Below the pieces are notes generated by a model that saw only the letters and a list, made by a program, of their open reading frames with translations, did no database searches and was not told the origin of the DNA. A program made the translations under genes and the position numbers. DNA of 64,000 nucleotides from assembly GCF_030818695.1 (NCBI RefSeq), contig NZ_JAUTAR010000001.1, positions 1,110,501 to 1,174,500 of the forward strand, written 5' to 3'. The stretch is from Chryseobacterium sp. SORGH_AS_0447. GTDB taxonomy: Bacteria > Bacteroidota > Bacteroidia > Flavobacteriales > Weeksellaceae. This document shows positions 8,194 to 17,638 of this stretch, one piece after another (the first letter of the stretch is position 1; each line of letters begins with the position of its first letter).

Positions 8194-8413
8194 TTGTTTA
8201 GTATTATTTGATTTGTTATTTTTAGATCATACATAATCAGGGCAAGCTTACCTATCAGCATACCTGAATCGATTTTTCTCAAATCTATCGTTGCAAAAGT
8301 CGAACCTTTTACAATAAATCTGCTTATATAAATTACGGAAAGAATTACCAATTTTACCGGCTATGCAGAATGTTTCAGAGAAAATGGTAATTTTGAATTC
8401 ATAAAATAAAGTC

Positions 8414-9316
8414 ATGGAAAATCAGGGCGTTGAAATTTTCAATACCGTATCGGACTATAACAAAATGCTGAATCATGAAACCCTGCATCCGCTGGTGAGT
8501 GTGGTGGATTTTTCCAAAGCCGATCCGATCTGCCAGTTCATCAGGAAGTTTGGGTTTTATACCGTATTTCTGAAAGATGTGATGTGCGGCGATATGCAGT
8601 ACGGAAAGCACAGCTACGATTATCAGGAAGGTACTTTGGTATTCATTGCGCCCGGCCAGACCTATGGAATCTATAATGCGGATACCTACATTCAACCTGC
8701 CGGTTTTGCGCTGGTATTTCATCCTGACCTGCTGAAAGGAACCAACCTCGGAAAGAACATCAAAGATTATAATTTCTTTTCGTACGATGTGCATGAAGCA
8801 TTGCACCTTTCGGAAAAAGAGCGGGAAACCGTCTTAGAATGTCTTAAAAATATAAAGCACGAAATTGCGCAGCCGATCGACAAGCACAGCAAATCGTTAA
8901 TTATTAACAATATCGAACTGTTCCTGAATTACTGCATGCGTTTCTATGACCGCCAGTTCATTACCCGGGATCATGTCAACCAGGGTGTTATCGGTAAATT
9001 TGATGGATTGCTGAACGATTACCTTCGATCTGAAAAACCTAAGAATATCGGTCTGCCGATGGTCAATTATTTTGCCGAGCAGCTGAATCTTTCGGCGAAT
9101 TATTTCGGTGACCTCATCAAAAAAGAGACCGGCGTCTCCGCGCAGGAATATATTCATAACCGACTGATTGACGTTGCCAAAGACCAGATTTTCGATCCTG
9201 CCAAATCCATCAGTGAAATTTCCTATGACTTGGGCTTCAAATACCCGCAGCATTTTACCCGATTATTCAAAAGCAAAGTCGGCGTTTCTCCCAGTGAGTA
9301 TAAGTCATTGAACTGA
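8414..9316 (+). CDS. AraC-family transcriptional regulator
   Basis: This 300-residue protein has an N-terminal cupin-like sensing part (about residues 30-120, with GTLVFIAPGQTYGIY) and a C-terminal AraC/XylS double helix-turn-helix (about 200-298). The conserved end reads AKSISEISYDLGFKYPQHF then TRLFKSKVGVSPSEYK. It is divergent from the zinc alcohol dehydrogenase, as is common for AraC regulators of YahK-like aldehyde reductases. The inducer is unknown. Confidence 0.94.
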   Translation: MENQGVEIFNTVSDYNKMLNHETLHPLVSVVDFSKADPICQFIRKFGFYTVFLKDVMCGDMQYGKHSYDYQEGTLVFIAPGQTYGIYNADTYIQPAGFALVFHPDLLKGTNLGKNIKDYNFFSYDVHEALHLSEKERETVLECLKNIKHEIAQPIDKHSKSLIINNIELFLNYCMRFYDRQFITRDHVNQGVIGKFDGLLNDYLRSEKPKNIGLPMVNYFAEQLNLSANYFGDLIKKETGVSAQEYIHNRLIDVAKDQIFDPAKSISEISYDLGFKYPQHFTRLFKSKVGVSPSEYKSLN

Positions 9317-9401
9317 TTTTTCGTATTTTTTTACCACAATCCACACAAATTCACAAATAAGTATGGGTTAAATAATATTTTTATTATAAGCCTTATGATT
9401 T

Positions 9402-9462
9402 AACGTCCTATTGTCATCCCATAGGGATCTAAACACGGCACTAGCGATAAGCATGAAAGCTT
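9402..9462 (+). repeat. Dispersed hairpin repeat, copy 1
   Basis: The core is ATCCC-ATA-GGGAT at 9416-9428 preceded by TATTGTC and followed by CTAAACACGGCACTAG. It aligns with the copy at 9571, and the stem is changed on both sides together. Confidence 0.65.
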
Positions 9463-9570
9463 TACCTTAATTTGTATGAAGTAAGAAAGAATCTCCCACG
9501 GATGGCACAGATTTTCACAGATGATAGCGCATAATTTGTACCGTATCTGGATTATCTGGCTTTTAAATTT

Positions 9571-9640
9571 AAACATCCTATTTGTCATTCCGGAGGAATC
9601 TAAACATAGTATTAGAAAATAGGATGGAAAGATTCGCGTT
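9571..9640 (+). repeat. Dispersed hairpin repeat, copy 2
   Basis: The core is ATTCC-GGA-GGAAT at 9587-9599 preceded by ATTTGTC and followed by CTAAACATAGTATTAG, the same layout as copy 1. The paired stem changes point to a conserved short hairpin. Confidence 0.65.
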
Positions 9641-9902
9641 TAGGTTCTTTCAGAAAGACAAAGGAATAGAAAGTCTGAATAATTCAACGCAAATCTTTGA
9701 TTCTACCTTCGCTATTTTTTACATAGAGCGAATGAATCAGCGAATCTTTTCGAAGGTTTCCTCTTTATATGCTCTAAAATATTTTCAAAGCCTCTTCATT
9801 TTATATGATTTATGTATTAAATCGTTCAGCCCATTTTTAAGCCAAATAAAAATCCATTAGCAAAAAATCATTATATTTAAAATGCTATAATTTTTTTTCG
9901 GA

Positions 9903-11231
9903 ATGACCACACACCAGCATAAAACAATTCATACTTTTCATACGCCCTCAGGAAAGATCTCTGCAATACACGACAATGGAGTTCTCAGAGCAAAAAGCAT
10001 CCGCTATGCTCGTTCCGAAAGATATAAAATGCCCACAGCTGTGGATGCCGGAGAATTGCATGAAATTCCGTCCAAGACACCGGTCTGTCCGCAGCACATC
10101 AGCCCGCTGCTGGAAAGACTAATCCAGAAAACGGAGGTGGAACAGTTTCAGCCTAATGAATCGCCGCAGTTCCTGACCATTACCCGTCCGGAAAATTTTA
10201 CTGAAAACGAAAAGCTGCCCGTTATTGTCTGGATCCACGGCGGATCTTATGAAATAGGCTGCGGAGATCTGCCGACTTCCGATCCTGCAGTTTGGGTTAA
10301 GGAACAGCAGATGATTGTCGTTTCCGTTTCGTACCGTCTTGGGCTGTTTGGTTTCCTGGGCGGGAGTGAAGAACGGCCTGCCAATTTAGGTTTGTTTGAT
10401 ATCATTGAATCTTTGCGTTGGATCGGAAAAAACATCCTGAGTTTTGGAGGAGATCCTGAAAATGTTACCCTGTTCGGGCAGTCTTCGGGAGGTGATGCGA
10501 TTGCCCATCTGATGATCTCCGAAGGTGTGGACCGATTGTTCCGGAGAGCCATTATTCACAGCGCACCGCTCGGTTTCAGACTCAAAAGACAGAAAATGTC
10601 GCTGGAGTTTTTTCGCAGGACCGAATTTTTAAAAAATTGGGAAGATCCTTTAAAAATGGTGGATCAATATGTGAATTTCCTGCCTTCATTCCGGAAGTAC
10701 GGTTTAAAAACCGCTATGCCTTTCTGTACGCAATATGGTTTTGCCCCGTTATGTACGGAAGAGGAAAGCCTTTCCCAATGGAAGAAAAATGCAAAAAAAT
10801 ATGATGTGCTGATCGGATCCAATCAGGATGAAACTGCTTTTTATGTGAAGACCGCGCAGGAAGGACTGTATACTTATCTCCATAACAGAATTCTCAACAG
10901 CATCGTCCGCAAAACCACGGAATCCATTTATAAAAAACCTGCTGACATTTTTGCCAGGAATTACGCGGATGGCGGAGGAAATGTCTATCGGTTTACCATT
11001 AAATCCACTTTAAAAAGAAATTATATCGGCGCGTCGCATTGTGTCGATCTTCCGTTGATTTTTGAAAATGAAGAAGCTTGGAAAGATTCGGAATTGCTCA
11101 AAGAAGTTCCTTGGAAGTATATTCAGGAAAACGGGAGAAAGCTCCGGGCTCTTTGGGCTGAGTTTGCTGCAACCGGGAAAATATCCGGTCATTCAGAACG
11201 GCCGGAAATCCTTGAACTCCGAAAAGTTTAG
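9903..11231 (+). CDS. Carboxylesterase family protein (type B)
   Basis: This 442-residue alpha/beta hydrolase of the type B carboxylesterase family has the oxyanion segment VIVWIHGGSYEIG (near residue 105). The nucleophile Ser lies in FGQSSGGD (near 197), an acidic residue in GSNQDETAF (near 307) and the His in GASHCVDLP (near 378). It has no signal peptide, so it is probably cytoplasmic. The conserved NLGLFD and LRWIGKNILSFGGDPENVTL segments support the family. It is a single gene; the ester substrate is unknown. Confidence 0.93.
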   Translation: MTTHQHKTIHTFHTPSGKISAIHDNGVLRAKSIRYARSERYKMPTAVDAGELHEIPSKTPVCPQHISPLLERLIQKTEVEQFQPNESPQFLTITRPENFTENEKLPVIVWIHGGSYEIGCGDLPTSDPAVWVKEQQMIVVSVSYRLGLFGFLGGSEERPANLGLFDIIESLRWIGKNILSFGGDPENVTLFGQSSGGDAIAHLMISEGVDRLFRRAIIHSAPLGFRLKRQKMSLEFFRRTEFLKNWEDPLKMVDQYVNFLPSFRKYGLKTAMPFCTQYGFAPLCTEEESLSQWKKNAKKYDVLIGSNQDETAFYVKTAQEGLYTYLHNRILNSIVRKTTESIYKKPADIFARNYADGGGNVYRFTIKSTLKRNYIGASHCVDLPLIFENEEAWKDSELLKEVPWKYIQENGRKLRALWAEFAATGKISGHSERPEILELRKV

Positions 11232-11262
11232 TCTAAAAAATCCGCAAGCGGTTTAAAAAAGA

Positions 11263-11329
11263 TCGCTCCGCAGGAAATCAGATCTAACTTGCTGAAATGC
11301 AAATCGAAACTGAAAATCCTCCGGAGCGA
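11263..11329. repeat. Inverted repeat with 41-nt loop
   Basis: TCGCTCCGCAGGA (11263-11275) pairs with TCCTCCGGAGCGA (11317-11329) with one mismatch. It follows the carboxylesterase stop, but lacks a T run on the plus strand, so it is not a normal terminator. Confidence 0.55.
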
Positions 11330-11485
11330 CAATAGAGTCAAGTTATAAATAAATTCGACTATATTTAATTTTATTTCAATGAGTTAATACGAAAAAACGA
11401 TTTTTAATAATTCTAGATTTTAAAAGATTCGTTTTACCCATTAACAGAGAATATTGATTGAGACTTTAAGGCGCTCGGCAGGAAA

Positions 11486-11518
11486 AACTCCCAGCTTCCG
11501 ACATCCTTCTTCCAGCCT
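11486..11518 (+). repeat. Pyrimidine-rich TTCCAGC dispersed repeat, copy 1
   Basis: The form AACTCCCAGCTTCC-n-TTCTTCCAGCC recurs at 18050, 28284 (opposite strand) and 30050, always just outside a gene end. Confidence 0.6.
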
Positions 11519-11527
11519 ATTAATCTT

Positions 11528-13003
11528 TTATTGTTCTTCCAGCCATACGCTGACGTTACCGGCAGGCACAGGGAAATTTCCCCAGCCGTTTTCATCGATG
11601 GTTACTTTATCTTCGGATCTTCCCAATGCGTCGTAGAAAGTTTTTCCGATGTATCTTTCGCCCATTTCCATCGGCTTTTCATAAGCATCTTTATTACTCA
11701 GCACCACCGCACAGCCGGAATGTTCTTCATCACCTAAGCGCACCCATCCTAAGCAATTAGCATCCTCAAAATAATCCCTCTGTTCACCGTAAGCATGGTC
11801 TTTTCTGGCTTTCAGCAGTTCTTCGATGCCATCTACTTTATTCAGGAATATTTCCTGGTCGTTGCCTTCTTTATCTTTGTCTACGTAATGAGCGCCGTAC
11901 AGGTCAGGATAAAAAATACACGGATAGCCATCTATTCTTAAAAGAATTAAAGCGTAAGCCAACGGCTTGAACCATTCTTCCACCGGGGCTTCCAGATCCT
12001 GCAATGGCTGGGTGTCGTGATTATCCACCAGGGTTACCGAATGCAAAGGATCTTCCTGTGTTAAGGTTTCATCAAAAATCCTGCGGAGATCATAAGAACC
12101 GCCTTCTTTTGAGGCGTTATGGAAATTATGGTGGAGCGAGCTGTCGAATAAGCTCATGCAGCCTTCGGTCGCCGCAATATATTTTCGCAGCAGTGGCAGA
12201 CGGCCCGGCGCCCAGTATTCTCCAACCGCAAAAATATTCTGTCCGGTATTGGAACGGAGCATTGTAAGCCACTCTTTATAGAATGTATAAGAAATGTGTT
12301 TTACGGCATCCAATCGTACACCGTAGAAATCGGTCTGGTCAAAGTACCATTTTCCCCATTTATTCAGTTCTTCGCGAACAAAAGGGTTCCGGTGCTCGAT
12401 ATCGTTGAACATCAGGTAATCGTAGTTTCCCTTTTCATCATCGATCATTTCTTCCCAGTCGTCGCCGTACTCGGATTTGATCTTATAGATGTGCGAATCC
12501 ATTCCTTCGGCATAATCTACGCCGGTGAAGCAGGTAAAGTTCCATTCAAAATCAGAATATTTTTTGTTTCTTCCGGGAAAAGTGAATTTGGTGTACGACT
12601 GGATCTCGAATTCGTCGGAAATAATTTTTTCACGGTCGTTTTCGTCAACTTTTACGACTTTAAAAGTCTCCAGTTCATCGCCGCCGCCTTTGTGGTTCAG
12701 GACGATATCGACAATCGTTTTGATGTTGTGTTCCTTTAAGGTGTTGATCGCACTGATGTATTCATCCTTGGTGCCGTATTTGGTGGCTACAGTGCCTTTC
12801 TGGTCAAATTCTCCGAGGTCGAAGAGGTCATAGGTGTCGTACCCGATAGAATCTTTTCCGCCTGCCGCTTTGTATGCCGGTGGAAACCAGACTGATGTGA
12901 TGCCGAGGTCGGCTAAATATTTTGCGTTTTCCTGTGCCTGTTTCCACAGTTTTCCATCTCCTTCCGAATACCAATGGAAGTACTGAATCATCGTTTCATT
13001 CAT
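11528..13003 (-). CDS. Alpha-amylase (GH13), cytoplasmic
   Basis: This 491-residue protein has the glycoside hydrolase family 13 core. The four conserved regions are visible as DIVLNHKGG (near residue 100), GVRLDAVKHI with the nucleophile Asp (near 230), FAVGEYW with the acid/base Glu (near 262) and LVDNHDTQ (near 328). The absence of a signal peptide and the start MNETMIQYFHWYSEGDG fit the intracellular AmyS-type, which hydrolyses maltodextrins or glycogen. DinB lies upstream on the same strand, 45 bp away; a functional link is unlikely. Confidence 0.95.
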   Translation of the reverse strand: MNETMIQYFHWYSEGDGKLWKQAQENAKYLADLGITSVWFPPAYKAAGGKDSIGYDTYDLFDLGEFDQKGTVATKYGTKDEYISAINTLKEHNIKTIVDIVLNHKGGGDELETFKVVKVDENDREKIISDEFEIQSYTKFTFPGRNKKYSDFEWNFTCFTGVDYAEGMDSHIYKIKSEYGDDWEEMIDDEKGNYDYLMFNDIEHRNPFVREELNKWGKWYFDQTDFYGVRLDAVKHISYTFYKEWLTMLRSNTGQNIFAVGEYWAPGRLPLLRKYIAATEGCMSLFDSSLHHNFHNASKEGGSYDLRRIFDETLTQEDPLHSVTLVDNHDTQPLQDLEAPVEEWFKPLAYALILLRIDGYPCIFYPDLYGAHYVDKDKEGNDQEIFLNKVDGIEELLKARKDHAYGEQRDYFEDANCLGWVRLGDEEHSGCAVVLSNKDAYEKPMEMGERYIGKTFYDALGRSEDKVTIDENGWGNFPVPAGNVSVWLEEQ

Positions 13004-13047
13004 AAAATTGTAAATTTGGTTACTACAATTTAGTGAAAAAAAACGGA

Positions 13048-14145
13048 TTATCGGTTGCCAAATTCTTCAAAAGGAATTTTAAGCTGTACAGAAACCTGCT
13101 TTTTTTCTTCCGTATTCAGATGGGAAAGAGACAACCCCAACAGCCGTACAGGCTTATCGAAAGGCCGCAGCTCCCATAATTTTTTACCGGTTTTCAGGTA
13201 TTGTTCCGGGAGTGAAAAATAATCTTCCTGAGTAATGCTCCGGGTGTATAAGGAAAAATCTTTGTATTTAATTTTCAGCGTTAATGTTCTGCCCAGGATG
13301 TTGTTCTTCTGTAACCGGCTGTGCAGCTCTTCACTCAGGCTTTCGAGCTTCTCGTTCACCTGCTGTTCTTCAAAAAGGTCTTCGGAAAATGTCCTTTCTA
13401 CCGCCACGCTCTTCTGGATGCGGTGCGGCTTCACCTCTGAAGTGTGGATCCCGCGGACCACATGGTAATAATGCGATCCCGATTTTCCGAATAGTCTCGT
13501 TAAATCTTCAATGGATCTCTTTTTTAAATCTTTTCCTTTGTAAATCCCCAGACTGAACATTTTATTGGCCGTTACTTTTCCGACCCCATAAAATTTTTCA
13601 ACGGGCAGTTCTTCCAGGAAACTTTCGATATGGTCCGGATGAATGGTTTTCTGCCCGTTCGGCTTATTAATGTCCGAGGCGACTTTTGCTAGAAATTTAT
13701 TTACGGAAATCCCGGCAGAAGCGGTAAGTCCGGTTTTCTCAAAAATTTTCCGGCGGATTTCTTTGGCAATTAAATTGGCAGATTCCATTCCTTTTTTGTT
13801 CTCCGTAACGTCAAGGTACGCTTCATCCAGCGACAGCGGTTCTACCAAATCGGTATATTCATAGAAAATTTCCCTGATCTGCCTGGATACCTCTTTATAC
13901 CGCGGAAAGCGTGGCGGCACAAAAATAAGATCGGGACATTTCTGCTTGGCCGTCTTACTGGGCATAGCAGAACGTACCCCGAATTTTCTTGCTTCATAGC
14001 TGGCTGCTGCAACCACACCGCGGTGCTGACCACCGACAGCGATAGCTTTTCCTTTCAGTGCAGGATTGTCATGCTGCTCTACGGAAGCATAAAATGCGTC
14101 CATGTCAACATGAATTATTTTGCGGAGGGGAAAAGGAAAATCCAT
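13048..14145 (-). CDS. dinB: DNA polymerase IV
   Basis: This 365-residue Y-family translesion polymerase has the catalytic motifs HVDMDAFYASVE (near residue 13) and SLDEAYLDVT (near 104) with the metal-binding acidic residues. A helix-hairpin-helix thumb (PVEKFYGVGKVTANKM) and the little-finger domain (to residue 350) follow. It copies past damaged template bases and is usually damage-induced. No operator was identified in the short upstream region. Confidence 0.96.
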   Translation of the reverse strand: MDFPFPLRKIIHVDMDAFYASVEQHDNPALKGKAIAVGGQHRGVVAAASYEARKFGVRSAMPSKTAKQKCPDLIFVPPRFPRYKEVSRQIREIFYEYTDLVEPLSLDEAYLDVTENKKGMESANLIAKEIRRKIFEKTGLTASAGISVNKFLAKVASDINKPNGQKTIHPDHIESFLEELPVEKFYGVGKVTANKMFSLGIYKGKDLKKRSIEDLTRLFGKSGSHYYHVVRGIHTSEVKPHRIQKSVAVERTFSEDLFEEQQVNEKLESLSEELHSRLQKNNILGRTLTLKIKYKDFSLYTRSITQEDYFSLPEQYLKTGKKLWELRPFDKPVRLLGLSLSHLNTEEKKQVSVQLKIPFEEFGNR

Positions 14146-14237
14146 ACCGCAAAGATATGGATTCCTGTTAGAGTTTAAAGTTCAAGGTTTTTTAATTCAA
14201 GCTTAAATATACCTTAGCTTTATTTTTTATCGTGACT

Positions 14238-14753
14238 TTATTTCAAAAGCCTGTTGATGGTTGCCTGAATTTCCGGGTCATCCGGAGTGATGGCGTAATA
14301 CTTGGCAATAGCGGATTTCTGGTCGATCACCATATATCTTGGAATCCAGTTGAGGTCCACATAATTGTTGAAATCGTTTTTCCAGCCGGAAGAAAACCAG
14401 TAATTTTCCTTGCCTTTCATATCAAATCTTTCCAGGCTTCTTTCAAAACCTTCTTTCGAACGGTCTAATGAAAGAAATACAAAATCTATATTTTTATTGT
14501 TCTCTTCCAATTCTTTAGCCTTCGGGAGTGCATTCAGGCAGTCTCTGCACCACCCGGCCCAGAAATCGATTACCAGGATTTTTCCTTTATGCTGATCCAG
14601 GATCTGTTGGACGGTTACTGTTTTTCCTTCTTCATTTTCCAGTTTCTGAGCGAGTGCTTCTTTGGAAAAGCCTGTTTTCAGGACCTTCGGAGTCTGCTGG
14701 GAACAGCTTAGTCCGAAAATTCCCATCATCACTACTAATAACAGCTTTTTCAT
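14238..14753 (-). CDS. TlpA-like thioredoxin-fold lipoprotein
   Basis: This 171-residue protein starts at MKKLLLVVMMGIFGLSC, giving a lipobox Cys17; an in-frame start 75 bp upstream would bury the signal and was rejected. The thioredoxin fold follows with the redox pair WCRDC (near residue 72), VIDFWAGW and a cis-Pro region WIPRYMVID. It is a periplasmic membrane-attached thiol-disulfide oxidoreductase of the TlpA/ResA type. The substrate is unknown. It is preceded on the same strand by the purine nucleoside phosphorylase gene. Confidence 0.9.
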   Translation of the reverse strand: MKKLLLVVMMGIFGLSCSQQTPKVLKTGFSKEALAQKLENEEGKTVTVQQILDQHKGKILVIDFWAGWCRDCLNALPKAKELEENNKNIDFVFLSLDRSKEGFERSLERFDMKGKENYWFSSGWKNDFNNYVDLNWIPRYMVIDQKSAIAKYYAITPDDPEIQATINRLLK

Positions 14754-14846
14754 ATTTAAAAAAATTAATTGTACAAATCTAGACAATGCAACGAAATCCG
14801 GAAACGGATTTTCCAACATAGTAAGCATGGGTAAGATTGAGGATTT

Positions 14847-15662
14847 CTATTGATAGTTTTTAAGTAAGCCCTTCACCACGGTAATCACATTTGGCATGGC
14901 TTTGTTGGCCGCATTCAACACTTCTTCATGGGAAACGGAAAAAGAAATATCCGGTCCGCCAAGATCAGTGATCACGGAAATACAGAAAACATCCATTCCC
15001 ATGTGTTTGGCGACAATGACTTCCGGAACGGTACTCATGCCCACCATATCACCACCGATGGCTTTGATCATGCCGTATTCTGCCGGGGTTTCGAAGGTAG
15101 GACCCTGCAGGGCAACATAAACGCCTTTATGGATCCGGATGGAATTTTCAGCGGCAGCCTGTTCCGCCACAGAAATCATTTTTTTGCTGTAAGGTTCGCT
15201 CATATCGACGAAACGGGGTCCGAAAGCATCGATATTTTTGCCCCGAAGCGGATGTTCTGGCATCATGTTGATATGGTCTTTCACAATCGCGATGTCGCCG
15301 ACTTTAAAATTTGGGTTAACGCCGCCGGAAGCATTGGAAAGAATCATATTTTGAATTCCAAGTAAATGAAAGACCCTGACAGGAAAAACCACTGCTTCGA
15401 TGGAATGGCCTTCGTAATAATGGAAACGGCCGCTCATCATCAGGACCTTCTTACCTTCCAGCATTCCGAAAATTAGTTTGCCGCCGTGGCCGGCCACGGT
15501 GGTCTGCGGAAAATTCGGAATCTCGGGATATTCCAGCACGTCGATGGCTTCCACTTCATCCTGTAGTTTTCCCAATCCTGAACCGAGAACGATGGCAAAA
15601 TCAGGCGTATCTTTAATCCTGCTTTTGATAAACTCGGCGGTCTGCTTAATTTTTTCTAACAT
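14847..15662 (-). CDS. punA: Purine-nucleoside phosphorylase
   Basis: This 271-residue enzyme cleaves purine nucleosides with phosphate to base and ribose-1-phosphate. Recognisable parts are the phosphate-binding VLGSGLG (near residue 27), GRFHYYEGH (near 80), SNASGGVNP (near 112) and the purine-binding YVALQGPTFETPAEYG (near 190). Its first codons overlap the end of lpxK by 17 bp, so the two are transcribed together and probably translationally coupled. Confidence 0.95.
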   Translation of the reverse strand: MLEKIKQTAEFIKSRIKDTPDFAIVLGSGLGKLQDEVEAIDVLEYPEIPNFPQTTVAGHGGKLIFGMLEGKKVLMMSGRFHYYEGHSIEAVVFPVRVFHLLGIQNMILSNASGGVNPNFKVGDIAIVKDHINMMPEHPLRGKNIDAFGPRFVDMSEPYSKKMISVAEQAAAENSIRIHKGVYVALQGPTFETPAEYGMIKAIGGDMVGMSTVPEVIVAKHMGMDVFCISVITDLGGPDISFSVSHEEVLNAANKAMPNVITVVKGLLKNYQ

Positions 15663-16671
15663 AATCTAAGATGATTTGGTTGAATTCTTCCTTTTTATCA
15701 ATAATGACATTGATCGGCCAGTAGTAAACAATATCTCGAAGATAGTCAAAACTTTTAAGACGCACGTAGTCTTTTTCAGTGGTTAAGATTAATTTATATT
15801 CACCCAGCTTTTTATATTCGGCAACGATATTTTTAATGTCCGCCTCCGTAAAATTATGGTGGTCCCGGAACTTCAGGTGCTTTACCCGCTGCGAAAATTT
15901 AGCCAGATGGGTAAGCAGAGGTTTCGGGTTGGCAATTCCTGTGATTAAAAGGATATCGTAATAATTCAGGTTGTTATCGGGAAGCATTTTCTCTTTTCCG
16001 TAGACGTTTTCGTCGTATCCAATGGATGAGAAGAATACTTTCTGGGTGCGGTCCGGCCGGATCCTGGAAATGTAGTACTGCTTGGTTTCCTCCGTAAGCT
16101 CGTCCGGACACTTGCTTACCATGATGATGTCTGCCCTTTTGGAACCGGCTCTCGATTCCCTCAGATCACCGCCGGGAAGAAGGTGGTCTTTAAAATACGG
16201 ATCATTAAAATCCGTCATCAGGATGTTGAAGCCGGGTTTGATGGCGCGGTGCTGCATCGCATCGTCCAGTACCAGGACATCAAGGTCCATATCATCGATC
16301 ACTTTTTTCGCTCCGGGAACCCTTTCTTCTGAAACAGCGATCACAAAACGGTTTTTGAACCGCTCAAACAGCTGCATAGCTTCGTCGCCTACCGTTTTAT
16401 AGTTGCTTTCGTAGTTGGTCACCGCATAGCCTTTCGTCAGCCGGCCATAACCGCGGGAAAGCACGCCCGTCCGGTAGTGTTTGGATAAAAACTGGGCAAG
16501 GTACATCACCATCGGCGATTTTCCGCTTCCGCCCACGGAAAGGTTTCCGACACAGATGATCGGCGTTTTGAATTTCGTAGATTTAAAAATTCCCAGATCA
16601 TACATTGTGTTTCGGACACCCGTCACCAAATGATAACCTAAGGAAAAAGGATAGAGGTACCATCTTTTCAT
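15646..16671 (-). CDS. lpxK: Tetraacyldisaccharide 4'-kinase
   Basis: This 341-residue inner-membrane kinase phosphorylates the 4' position of the lipid A precursor. The P-loop is visible in VGNLSVGGSGKSP (near residue 33), followed by SRGYGR, VGDEAMQLF and the LDDAMQHR segment (near 129). The start MKRWYLYPFSLGYH fits other family members; upstream in-frame codons are rejected because they have no family support. It shares a 130-bp divergent region with truA. Confidence 0.95.
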   Translation of the reverse strand: MKRWYLYPFSLGYHLVTGVRNTMYDLGIFKSTKFKTPIICVGNLSVGGSGKSPMVMYLAQFLSKHYRTGVLSRGYGRLTKGYAVTNYESNYKTVGDEAMQLFERFKNRFVIAVSEERVPGAKKVIDDMDLDVLVLDDAMQHRAIKPGFNILMTDFNDPYFKDHLLPGGDLRESRAGSKRADIIMVSKCPDELTEETKQYYISRIRPDRTQKVFFSSIGYDENVYGKEKMLPDNNLNYYDILLITGIANPKPLLTHLAKFSQRVKHLKFRDHHNFTEADIKNIVAEYKKLGEYKLILTTEKDYVRLKSFDYLRDIVYYWPINVIIDKKEEFNQIILDYVRKN

Positions 16672-16753
16672 ACCTTGCAAAAATAGGAAATTTCGCATGG
16701 ATTCGGATGAATATGGTAGTGACTTTTCAATATTTATTTTAAAAAATCCGGTC

Positions 16754-16782
16754 TTGATTATCATTAAATTAGACTACTTTTG
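16754..16782 (+). promoter_or_regulatory. Promoter of truA
   Basis: A -33 TTG (16754-16756) and a -7 TACTTTTG (16775-16782) are separated by 18 bp, close to the ideal Bacteroidota sigma spacing. It lies 20 bp before the TTG start of truA. Confidence 0.65.
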
Positions 16783-16801
16783 TAGAGTTATTTTTATTAC
16801 A

Positions 16802-17536
16802 TTGAGGTATTTTATTGAATTTTCCTACAACGGCAAGAAGTATTTCGGTTACCAGATCCAGCCGAATGCCATTTCCGTTCAGGAAGAACTGGAAAAGGCA
16901 CTTTCCACCATTTTAAGGGAAAAAATCAAAACAACAGGAGCAGGGAGAACCGATACCGGCGTTCACGCTAAAAAGATTTTCGCCCATTTCGATACGGAAA
17001 AAACATTGGATCAGGATCTTACGAGGAAGCTGAACAGTTTCCTTCCGGCTGATATTTCCATCAAAAGGATTTTTCAGGTACGGGATGATTTCCATGCCCG
17101 GTTCGATGCCACTTTCAGGACGTATGAATATTATATTTCGCTGGAAAAAAATCCGTTTACCGAGGAAGCGGCGTGGCAGCACTGGAGAAAACCGCTGGAT
17201 ATTGATAAAATGAATGAGGCCTGTAAAATTTTATTCGAGTATGAAGATTTCACCAGCTTTGCCAAACTCCATACCGATAACAAAACCAATCTCTGTAAAA
17301 TCTATAAAGCGGAATGGGAGCAGAACGGAAGCGAGCTGAAATTTACCGTTTCTGCCAACCGCTTTTTACGGAATATGGTAAGGGCTATTGTAGGAACCAT
17401 GGTAGAAGTGGGTGCCGGAAGGCTGAAGCCCGAAGACATGCGGAAAGTCATTGAAGATAAACACCGGAATTCGGCAGGAACTTCTGCGCCGGCGCATGGG
17501 CTGTACTTGGTGGATGTAGGATACGAATTTGAGTAA
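16802..17536 (+). CDS. truA: tRNA pseudouridine synthase A (TTG start)
   Basis: This 244-residue enzyme makes pseudouridine at positions 38-40 of tRNA. The catalytic Asp lies in GAGRTDTGVHA (near residue 50), followed by HARFDATFRTYEYYI and the C-terminal VSANRFLRNMVRAIVGT. The family start corresponds to TTG at 16802 (first residues LRYFIEFSYNG). No in-frame ATG lies close by, and the promoter at 16754-16782 would exclude the longer upstream frame. Confidence 0.94.
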   Translation: MRYFIEFSYNGKKYFGYQIQPNAISVQEELEKALSTILREKIKTTGAGRTDTGVHAKKIFAHFDTEKTLDQDLTRKLNSFLPADISIKRIFQVRDDFHARFDATFRTYEYYISLEKNPFTEEAAWQHWRKPLDIDKMNEACKILFEYEDFTSFAKLHTDNKTNLCKIYKAEWEQNGSELKFTVSANRFLRNMVRAIVGTMVEVGAGRLKPEDMRKVIEDKHRNSAGTSAPAHGLYLVDVGYEFE

Positions 17537-17638
17537 AATTAACCTGAACCCTGGTCCGTTAAAATCTGCCTTGACTTTCTCGGAGGAACGTGAAAATCAC
17601 TATCTTTGAAGTCCTTATTTAACACAAAAACTAATACC

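Larger units (their letters stand above)
9317..9902. other. 586-bp intergenic region with two degenerate hairpin repeats
   Basis: No credible gene is seen. The region holds two related repeat copies (9402-9462 and 9571-9640). Open frames here start inside the repeat and lack any family signature. Confidence 0.6.

Noticed and set aside
9582..9860. Open frame of 92 codons on the plus strand
   Set aside because: It begins inside a dispersed repeat, has no family resemblance and unusual composition for a protein.
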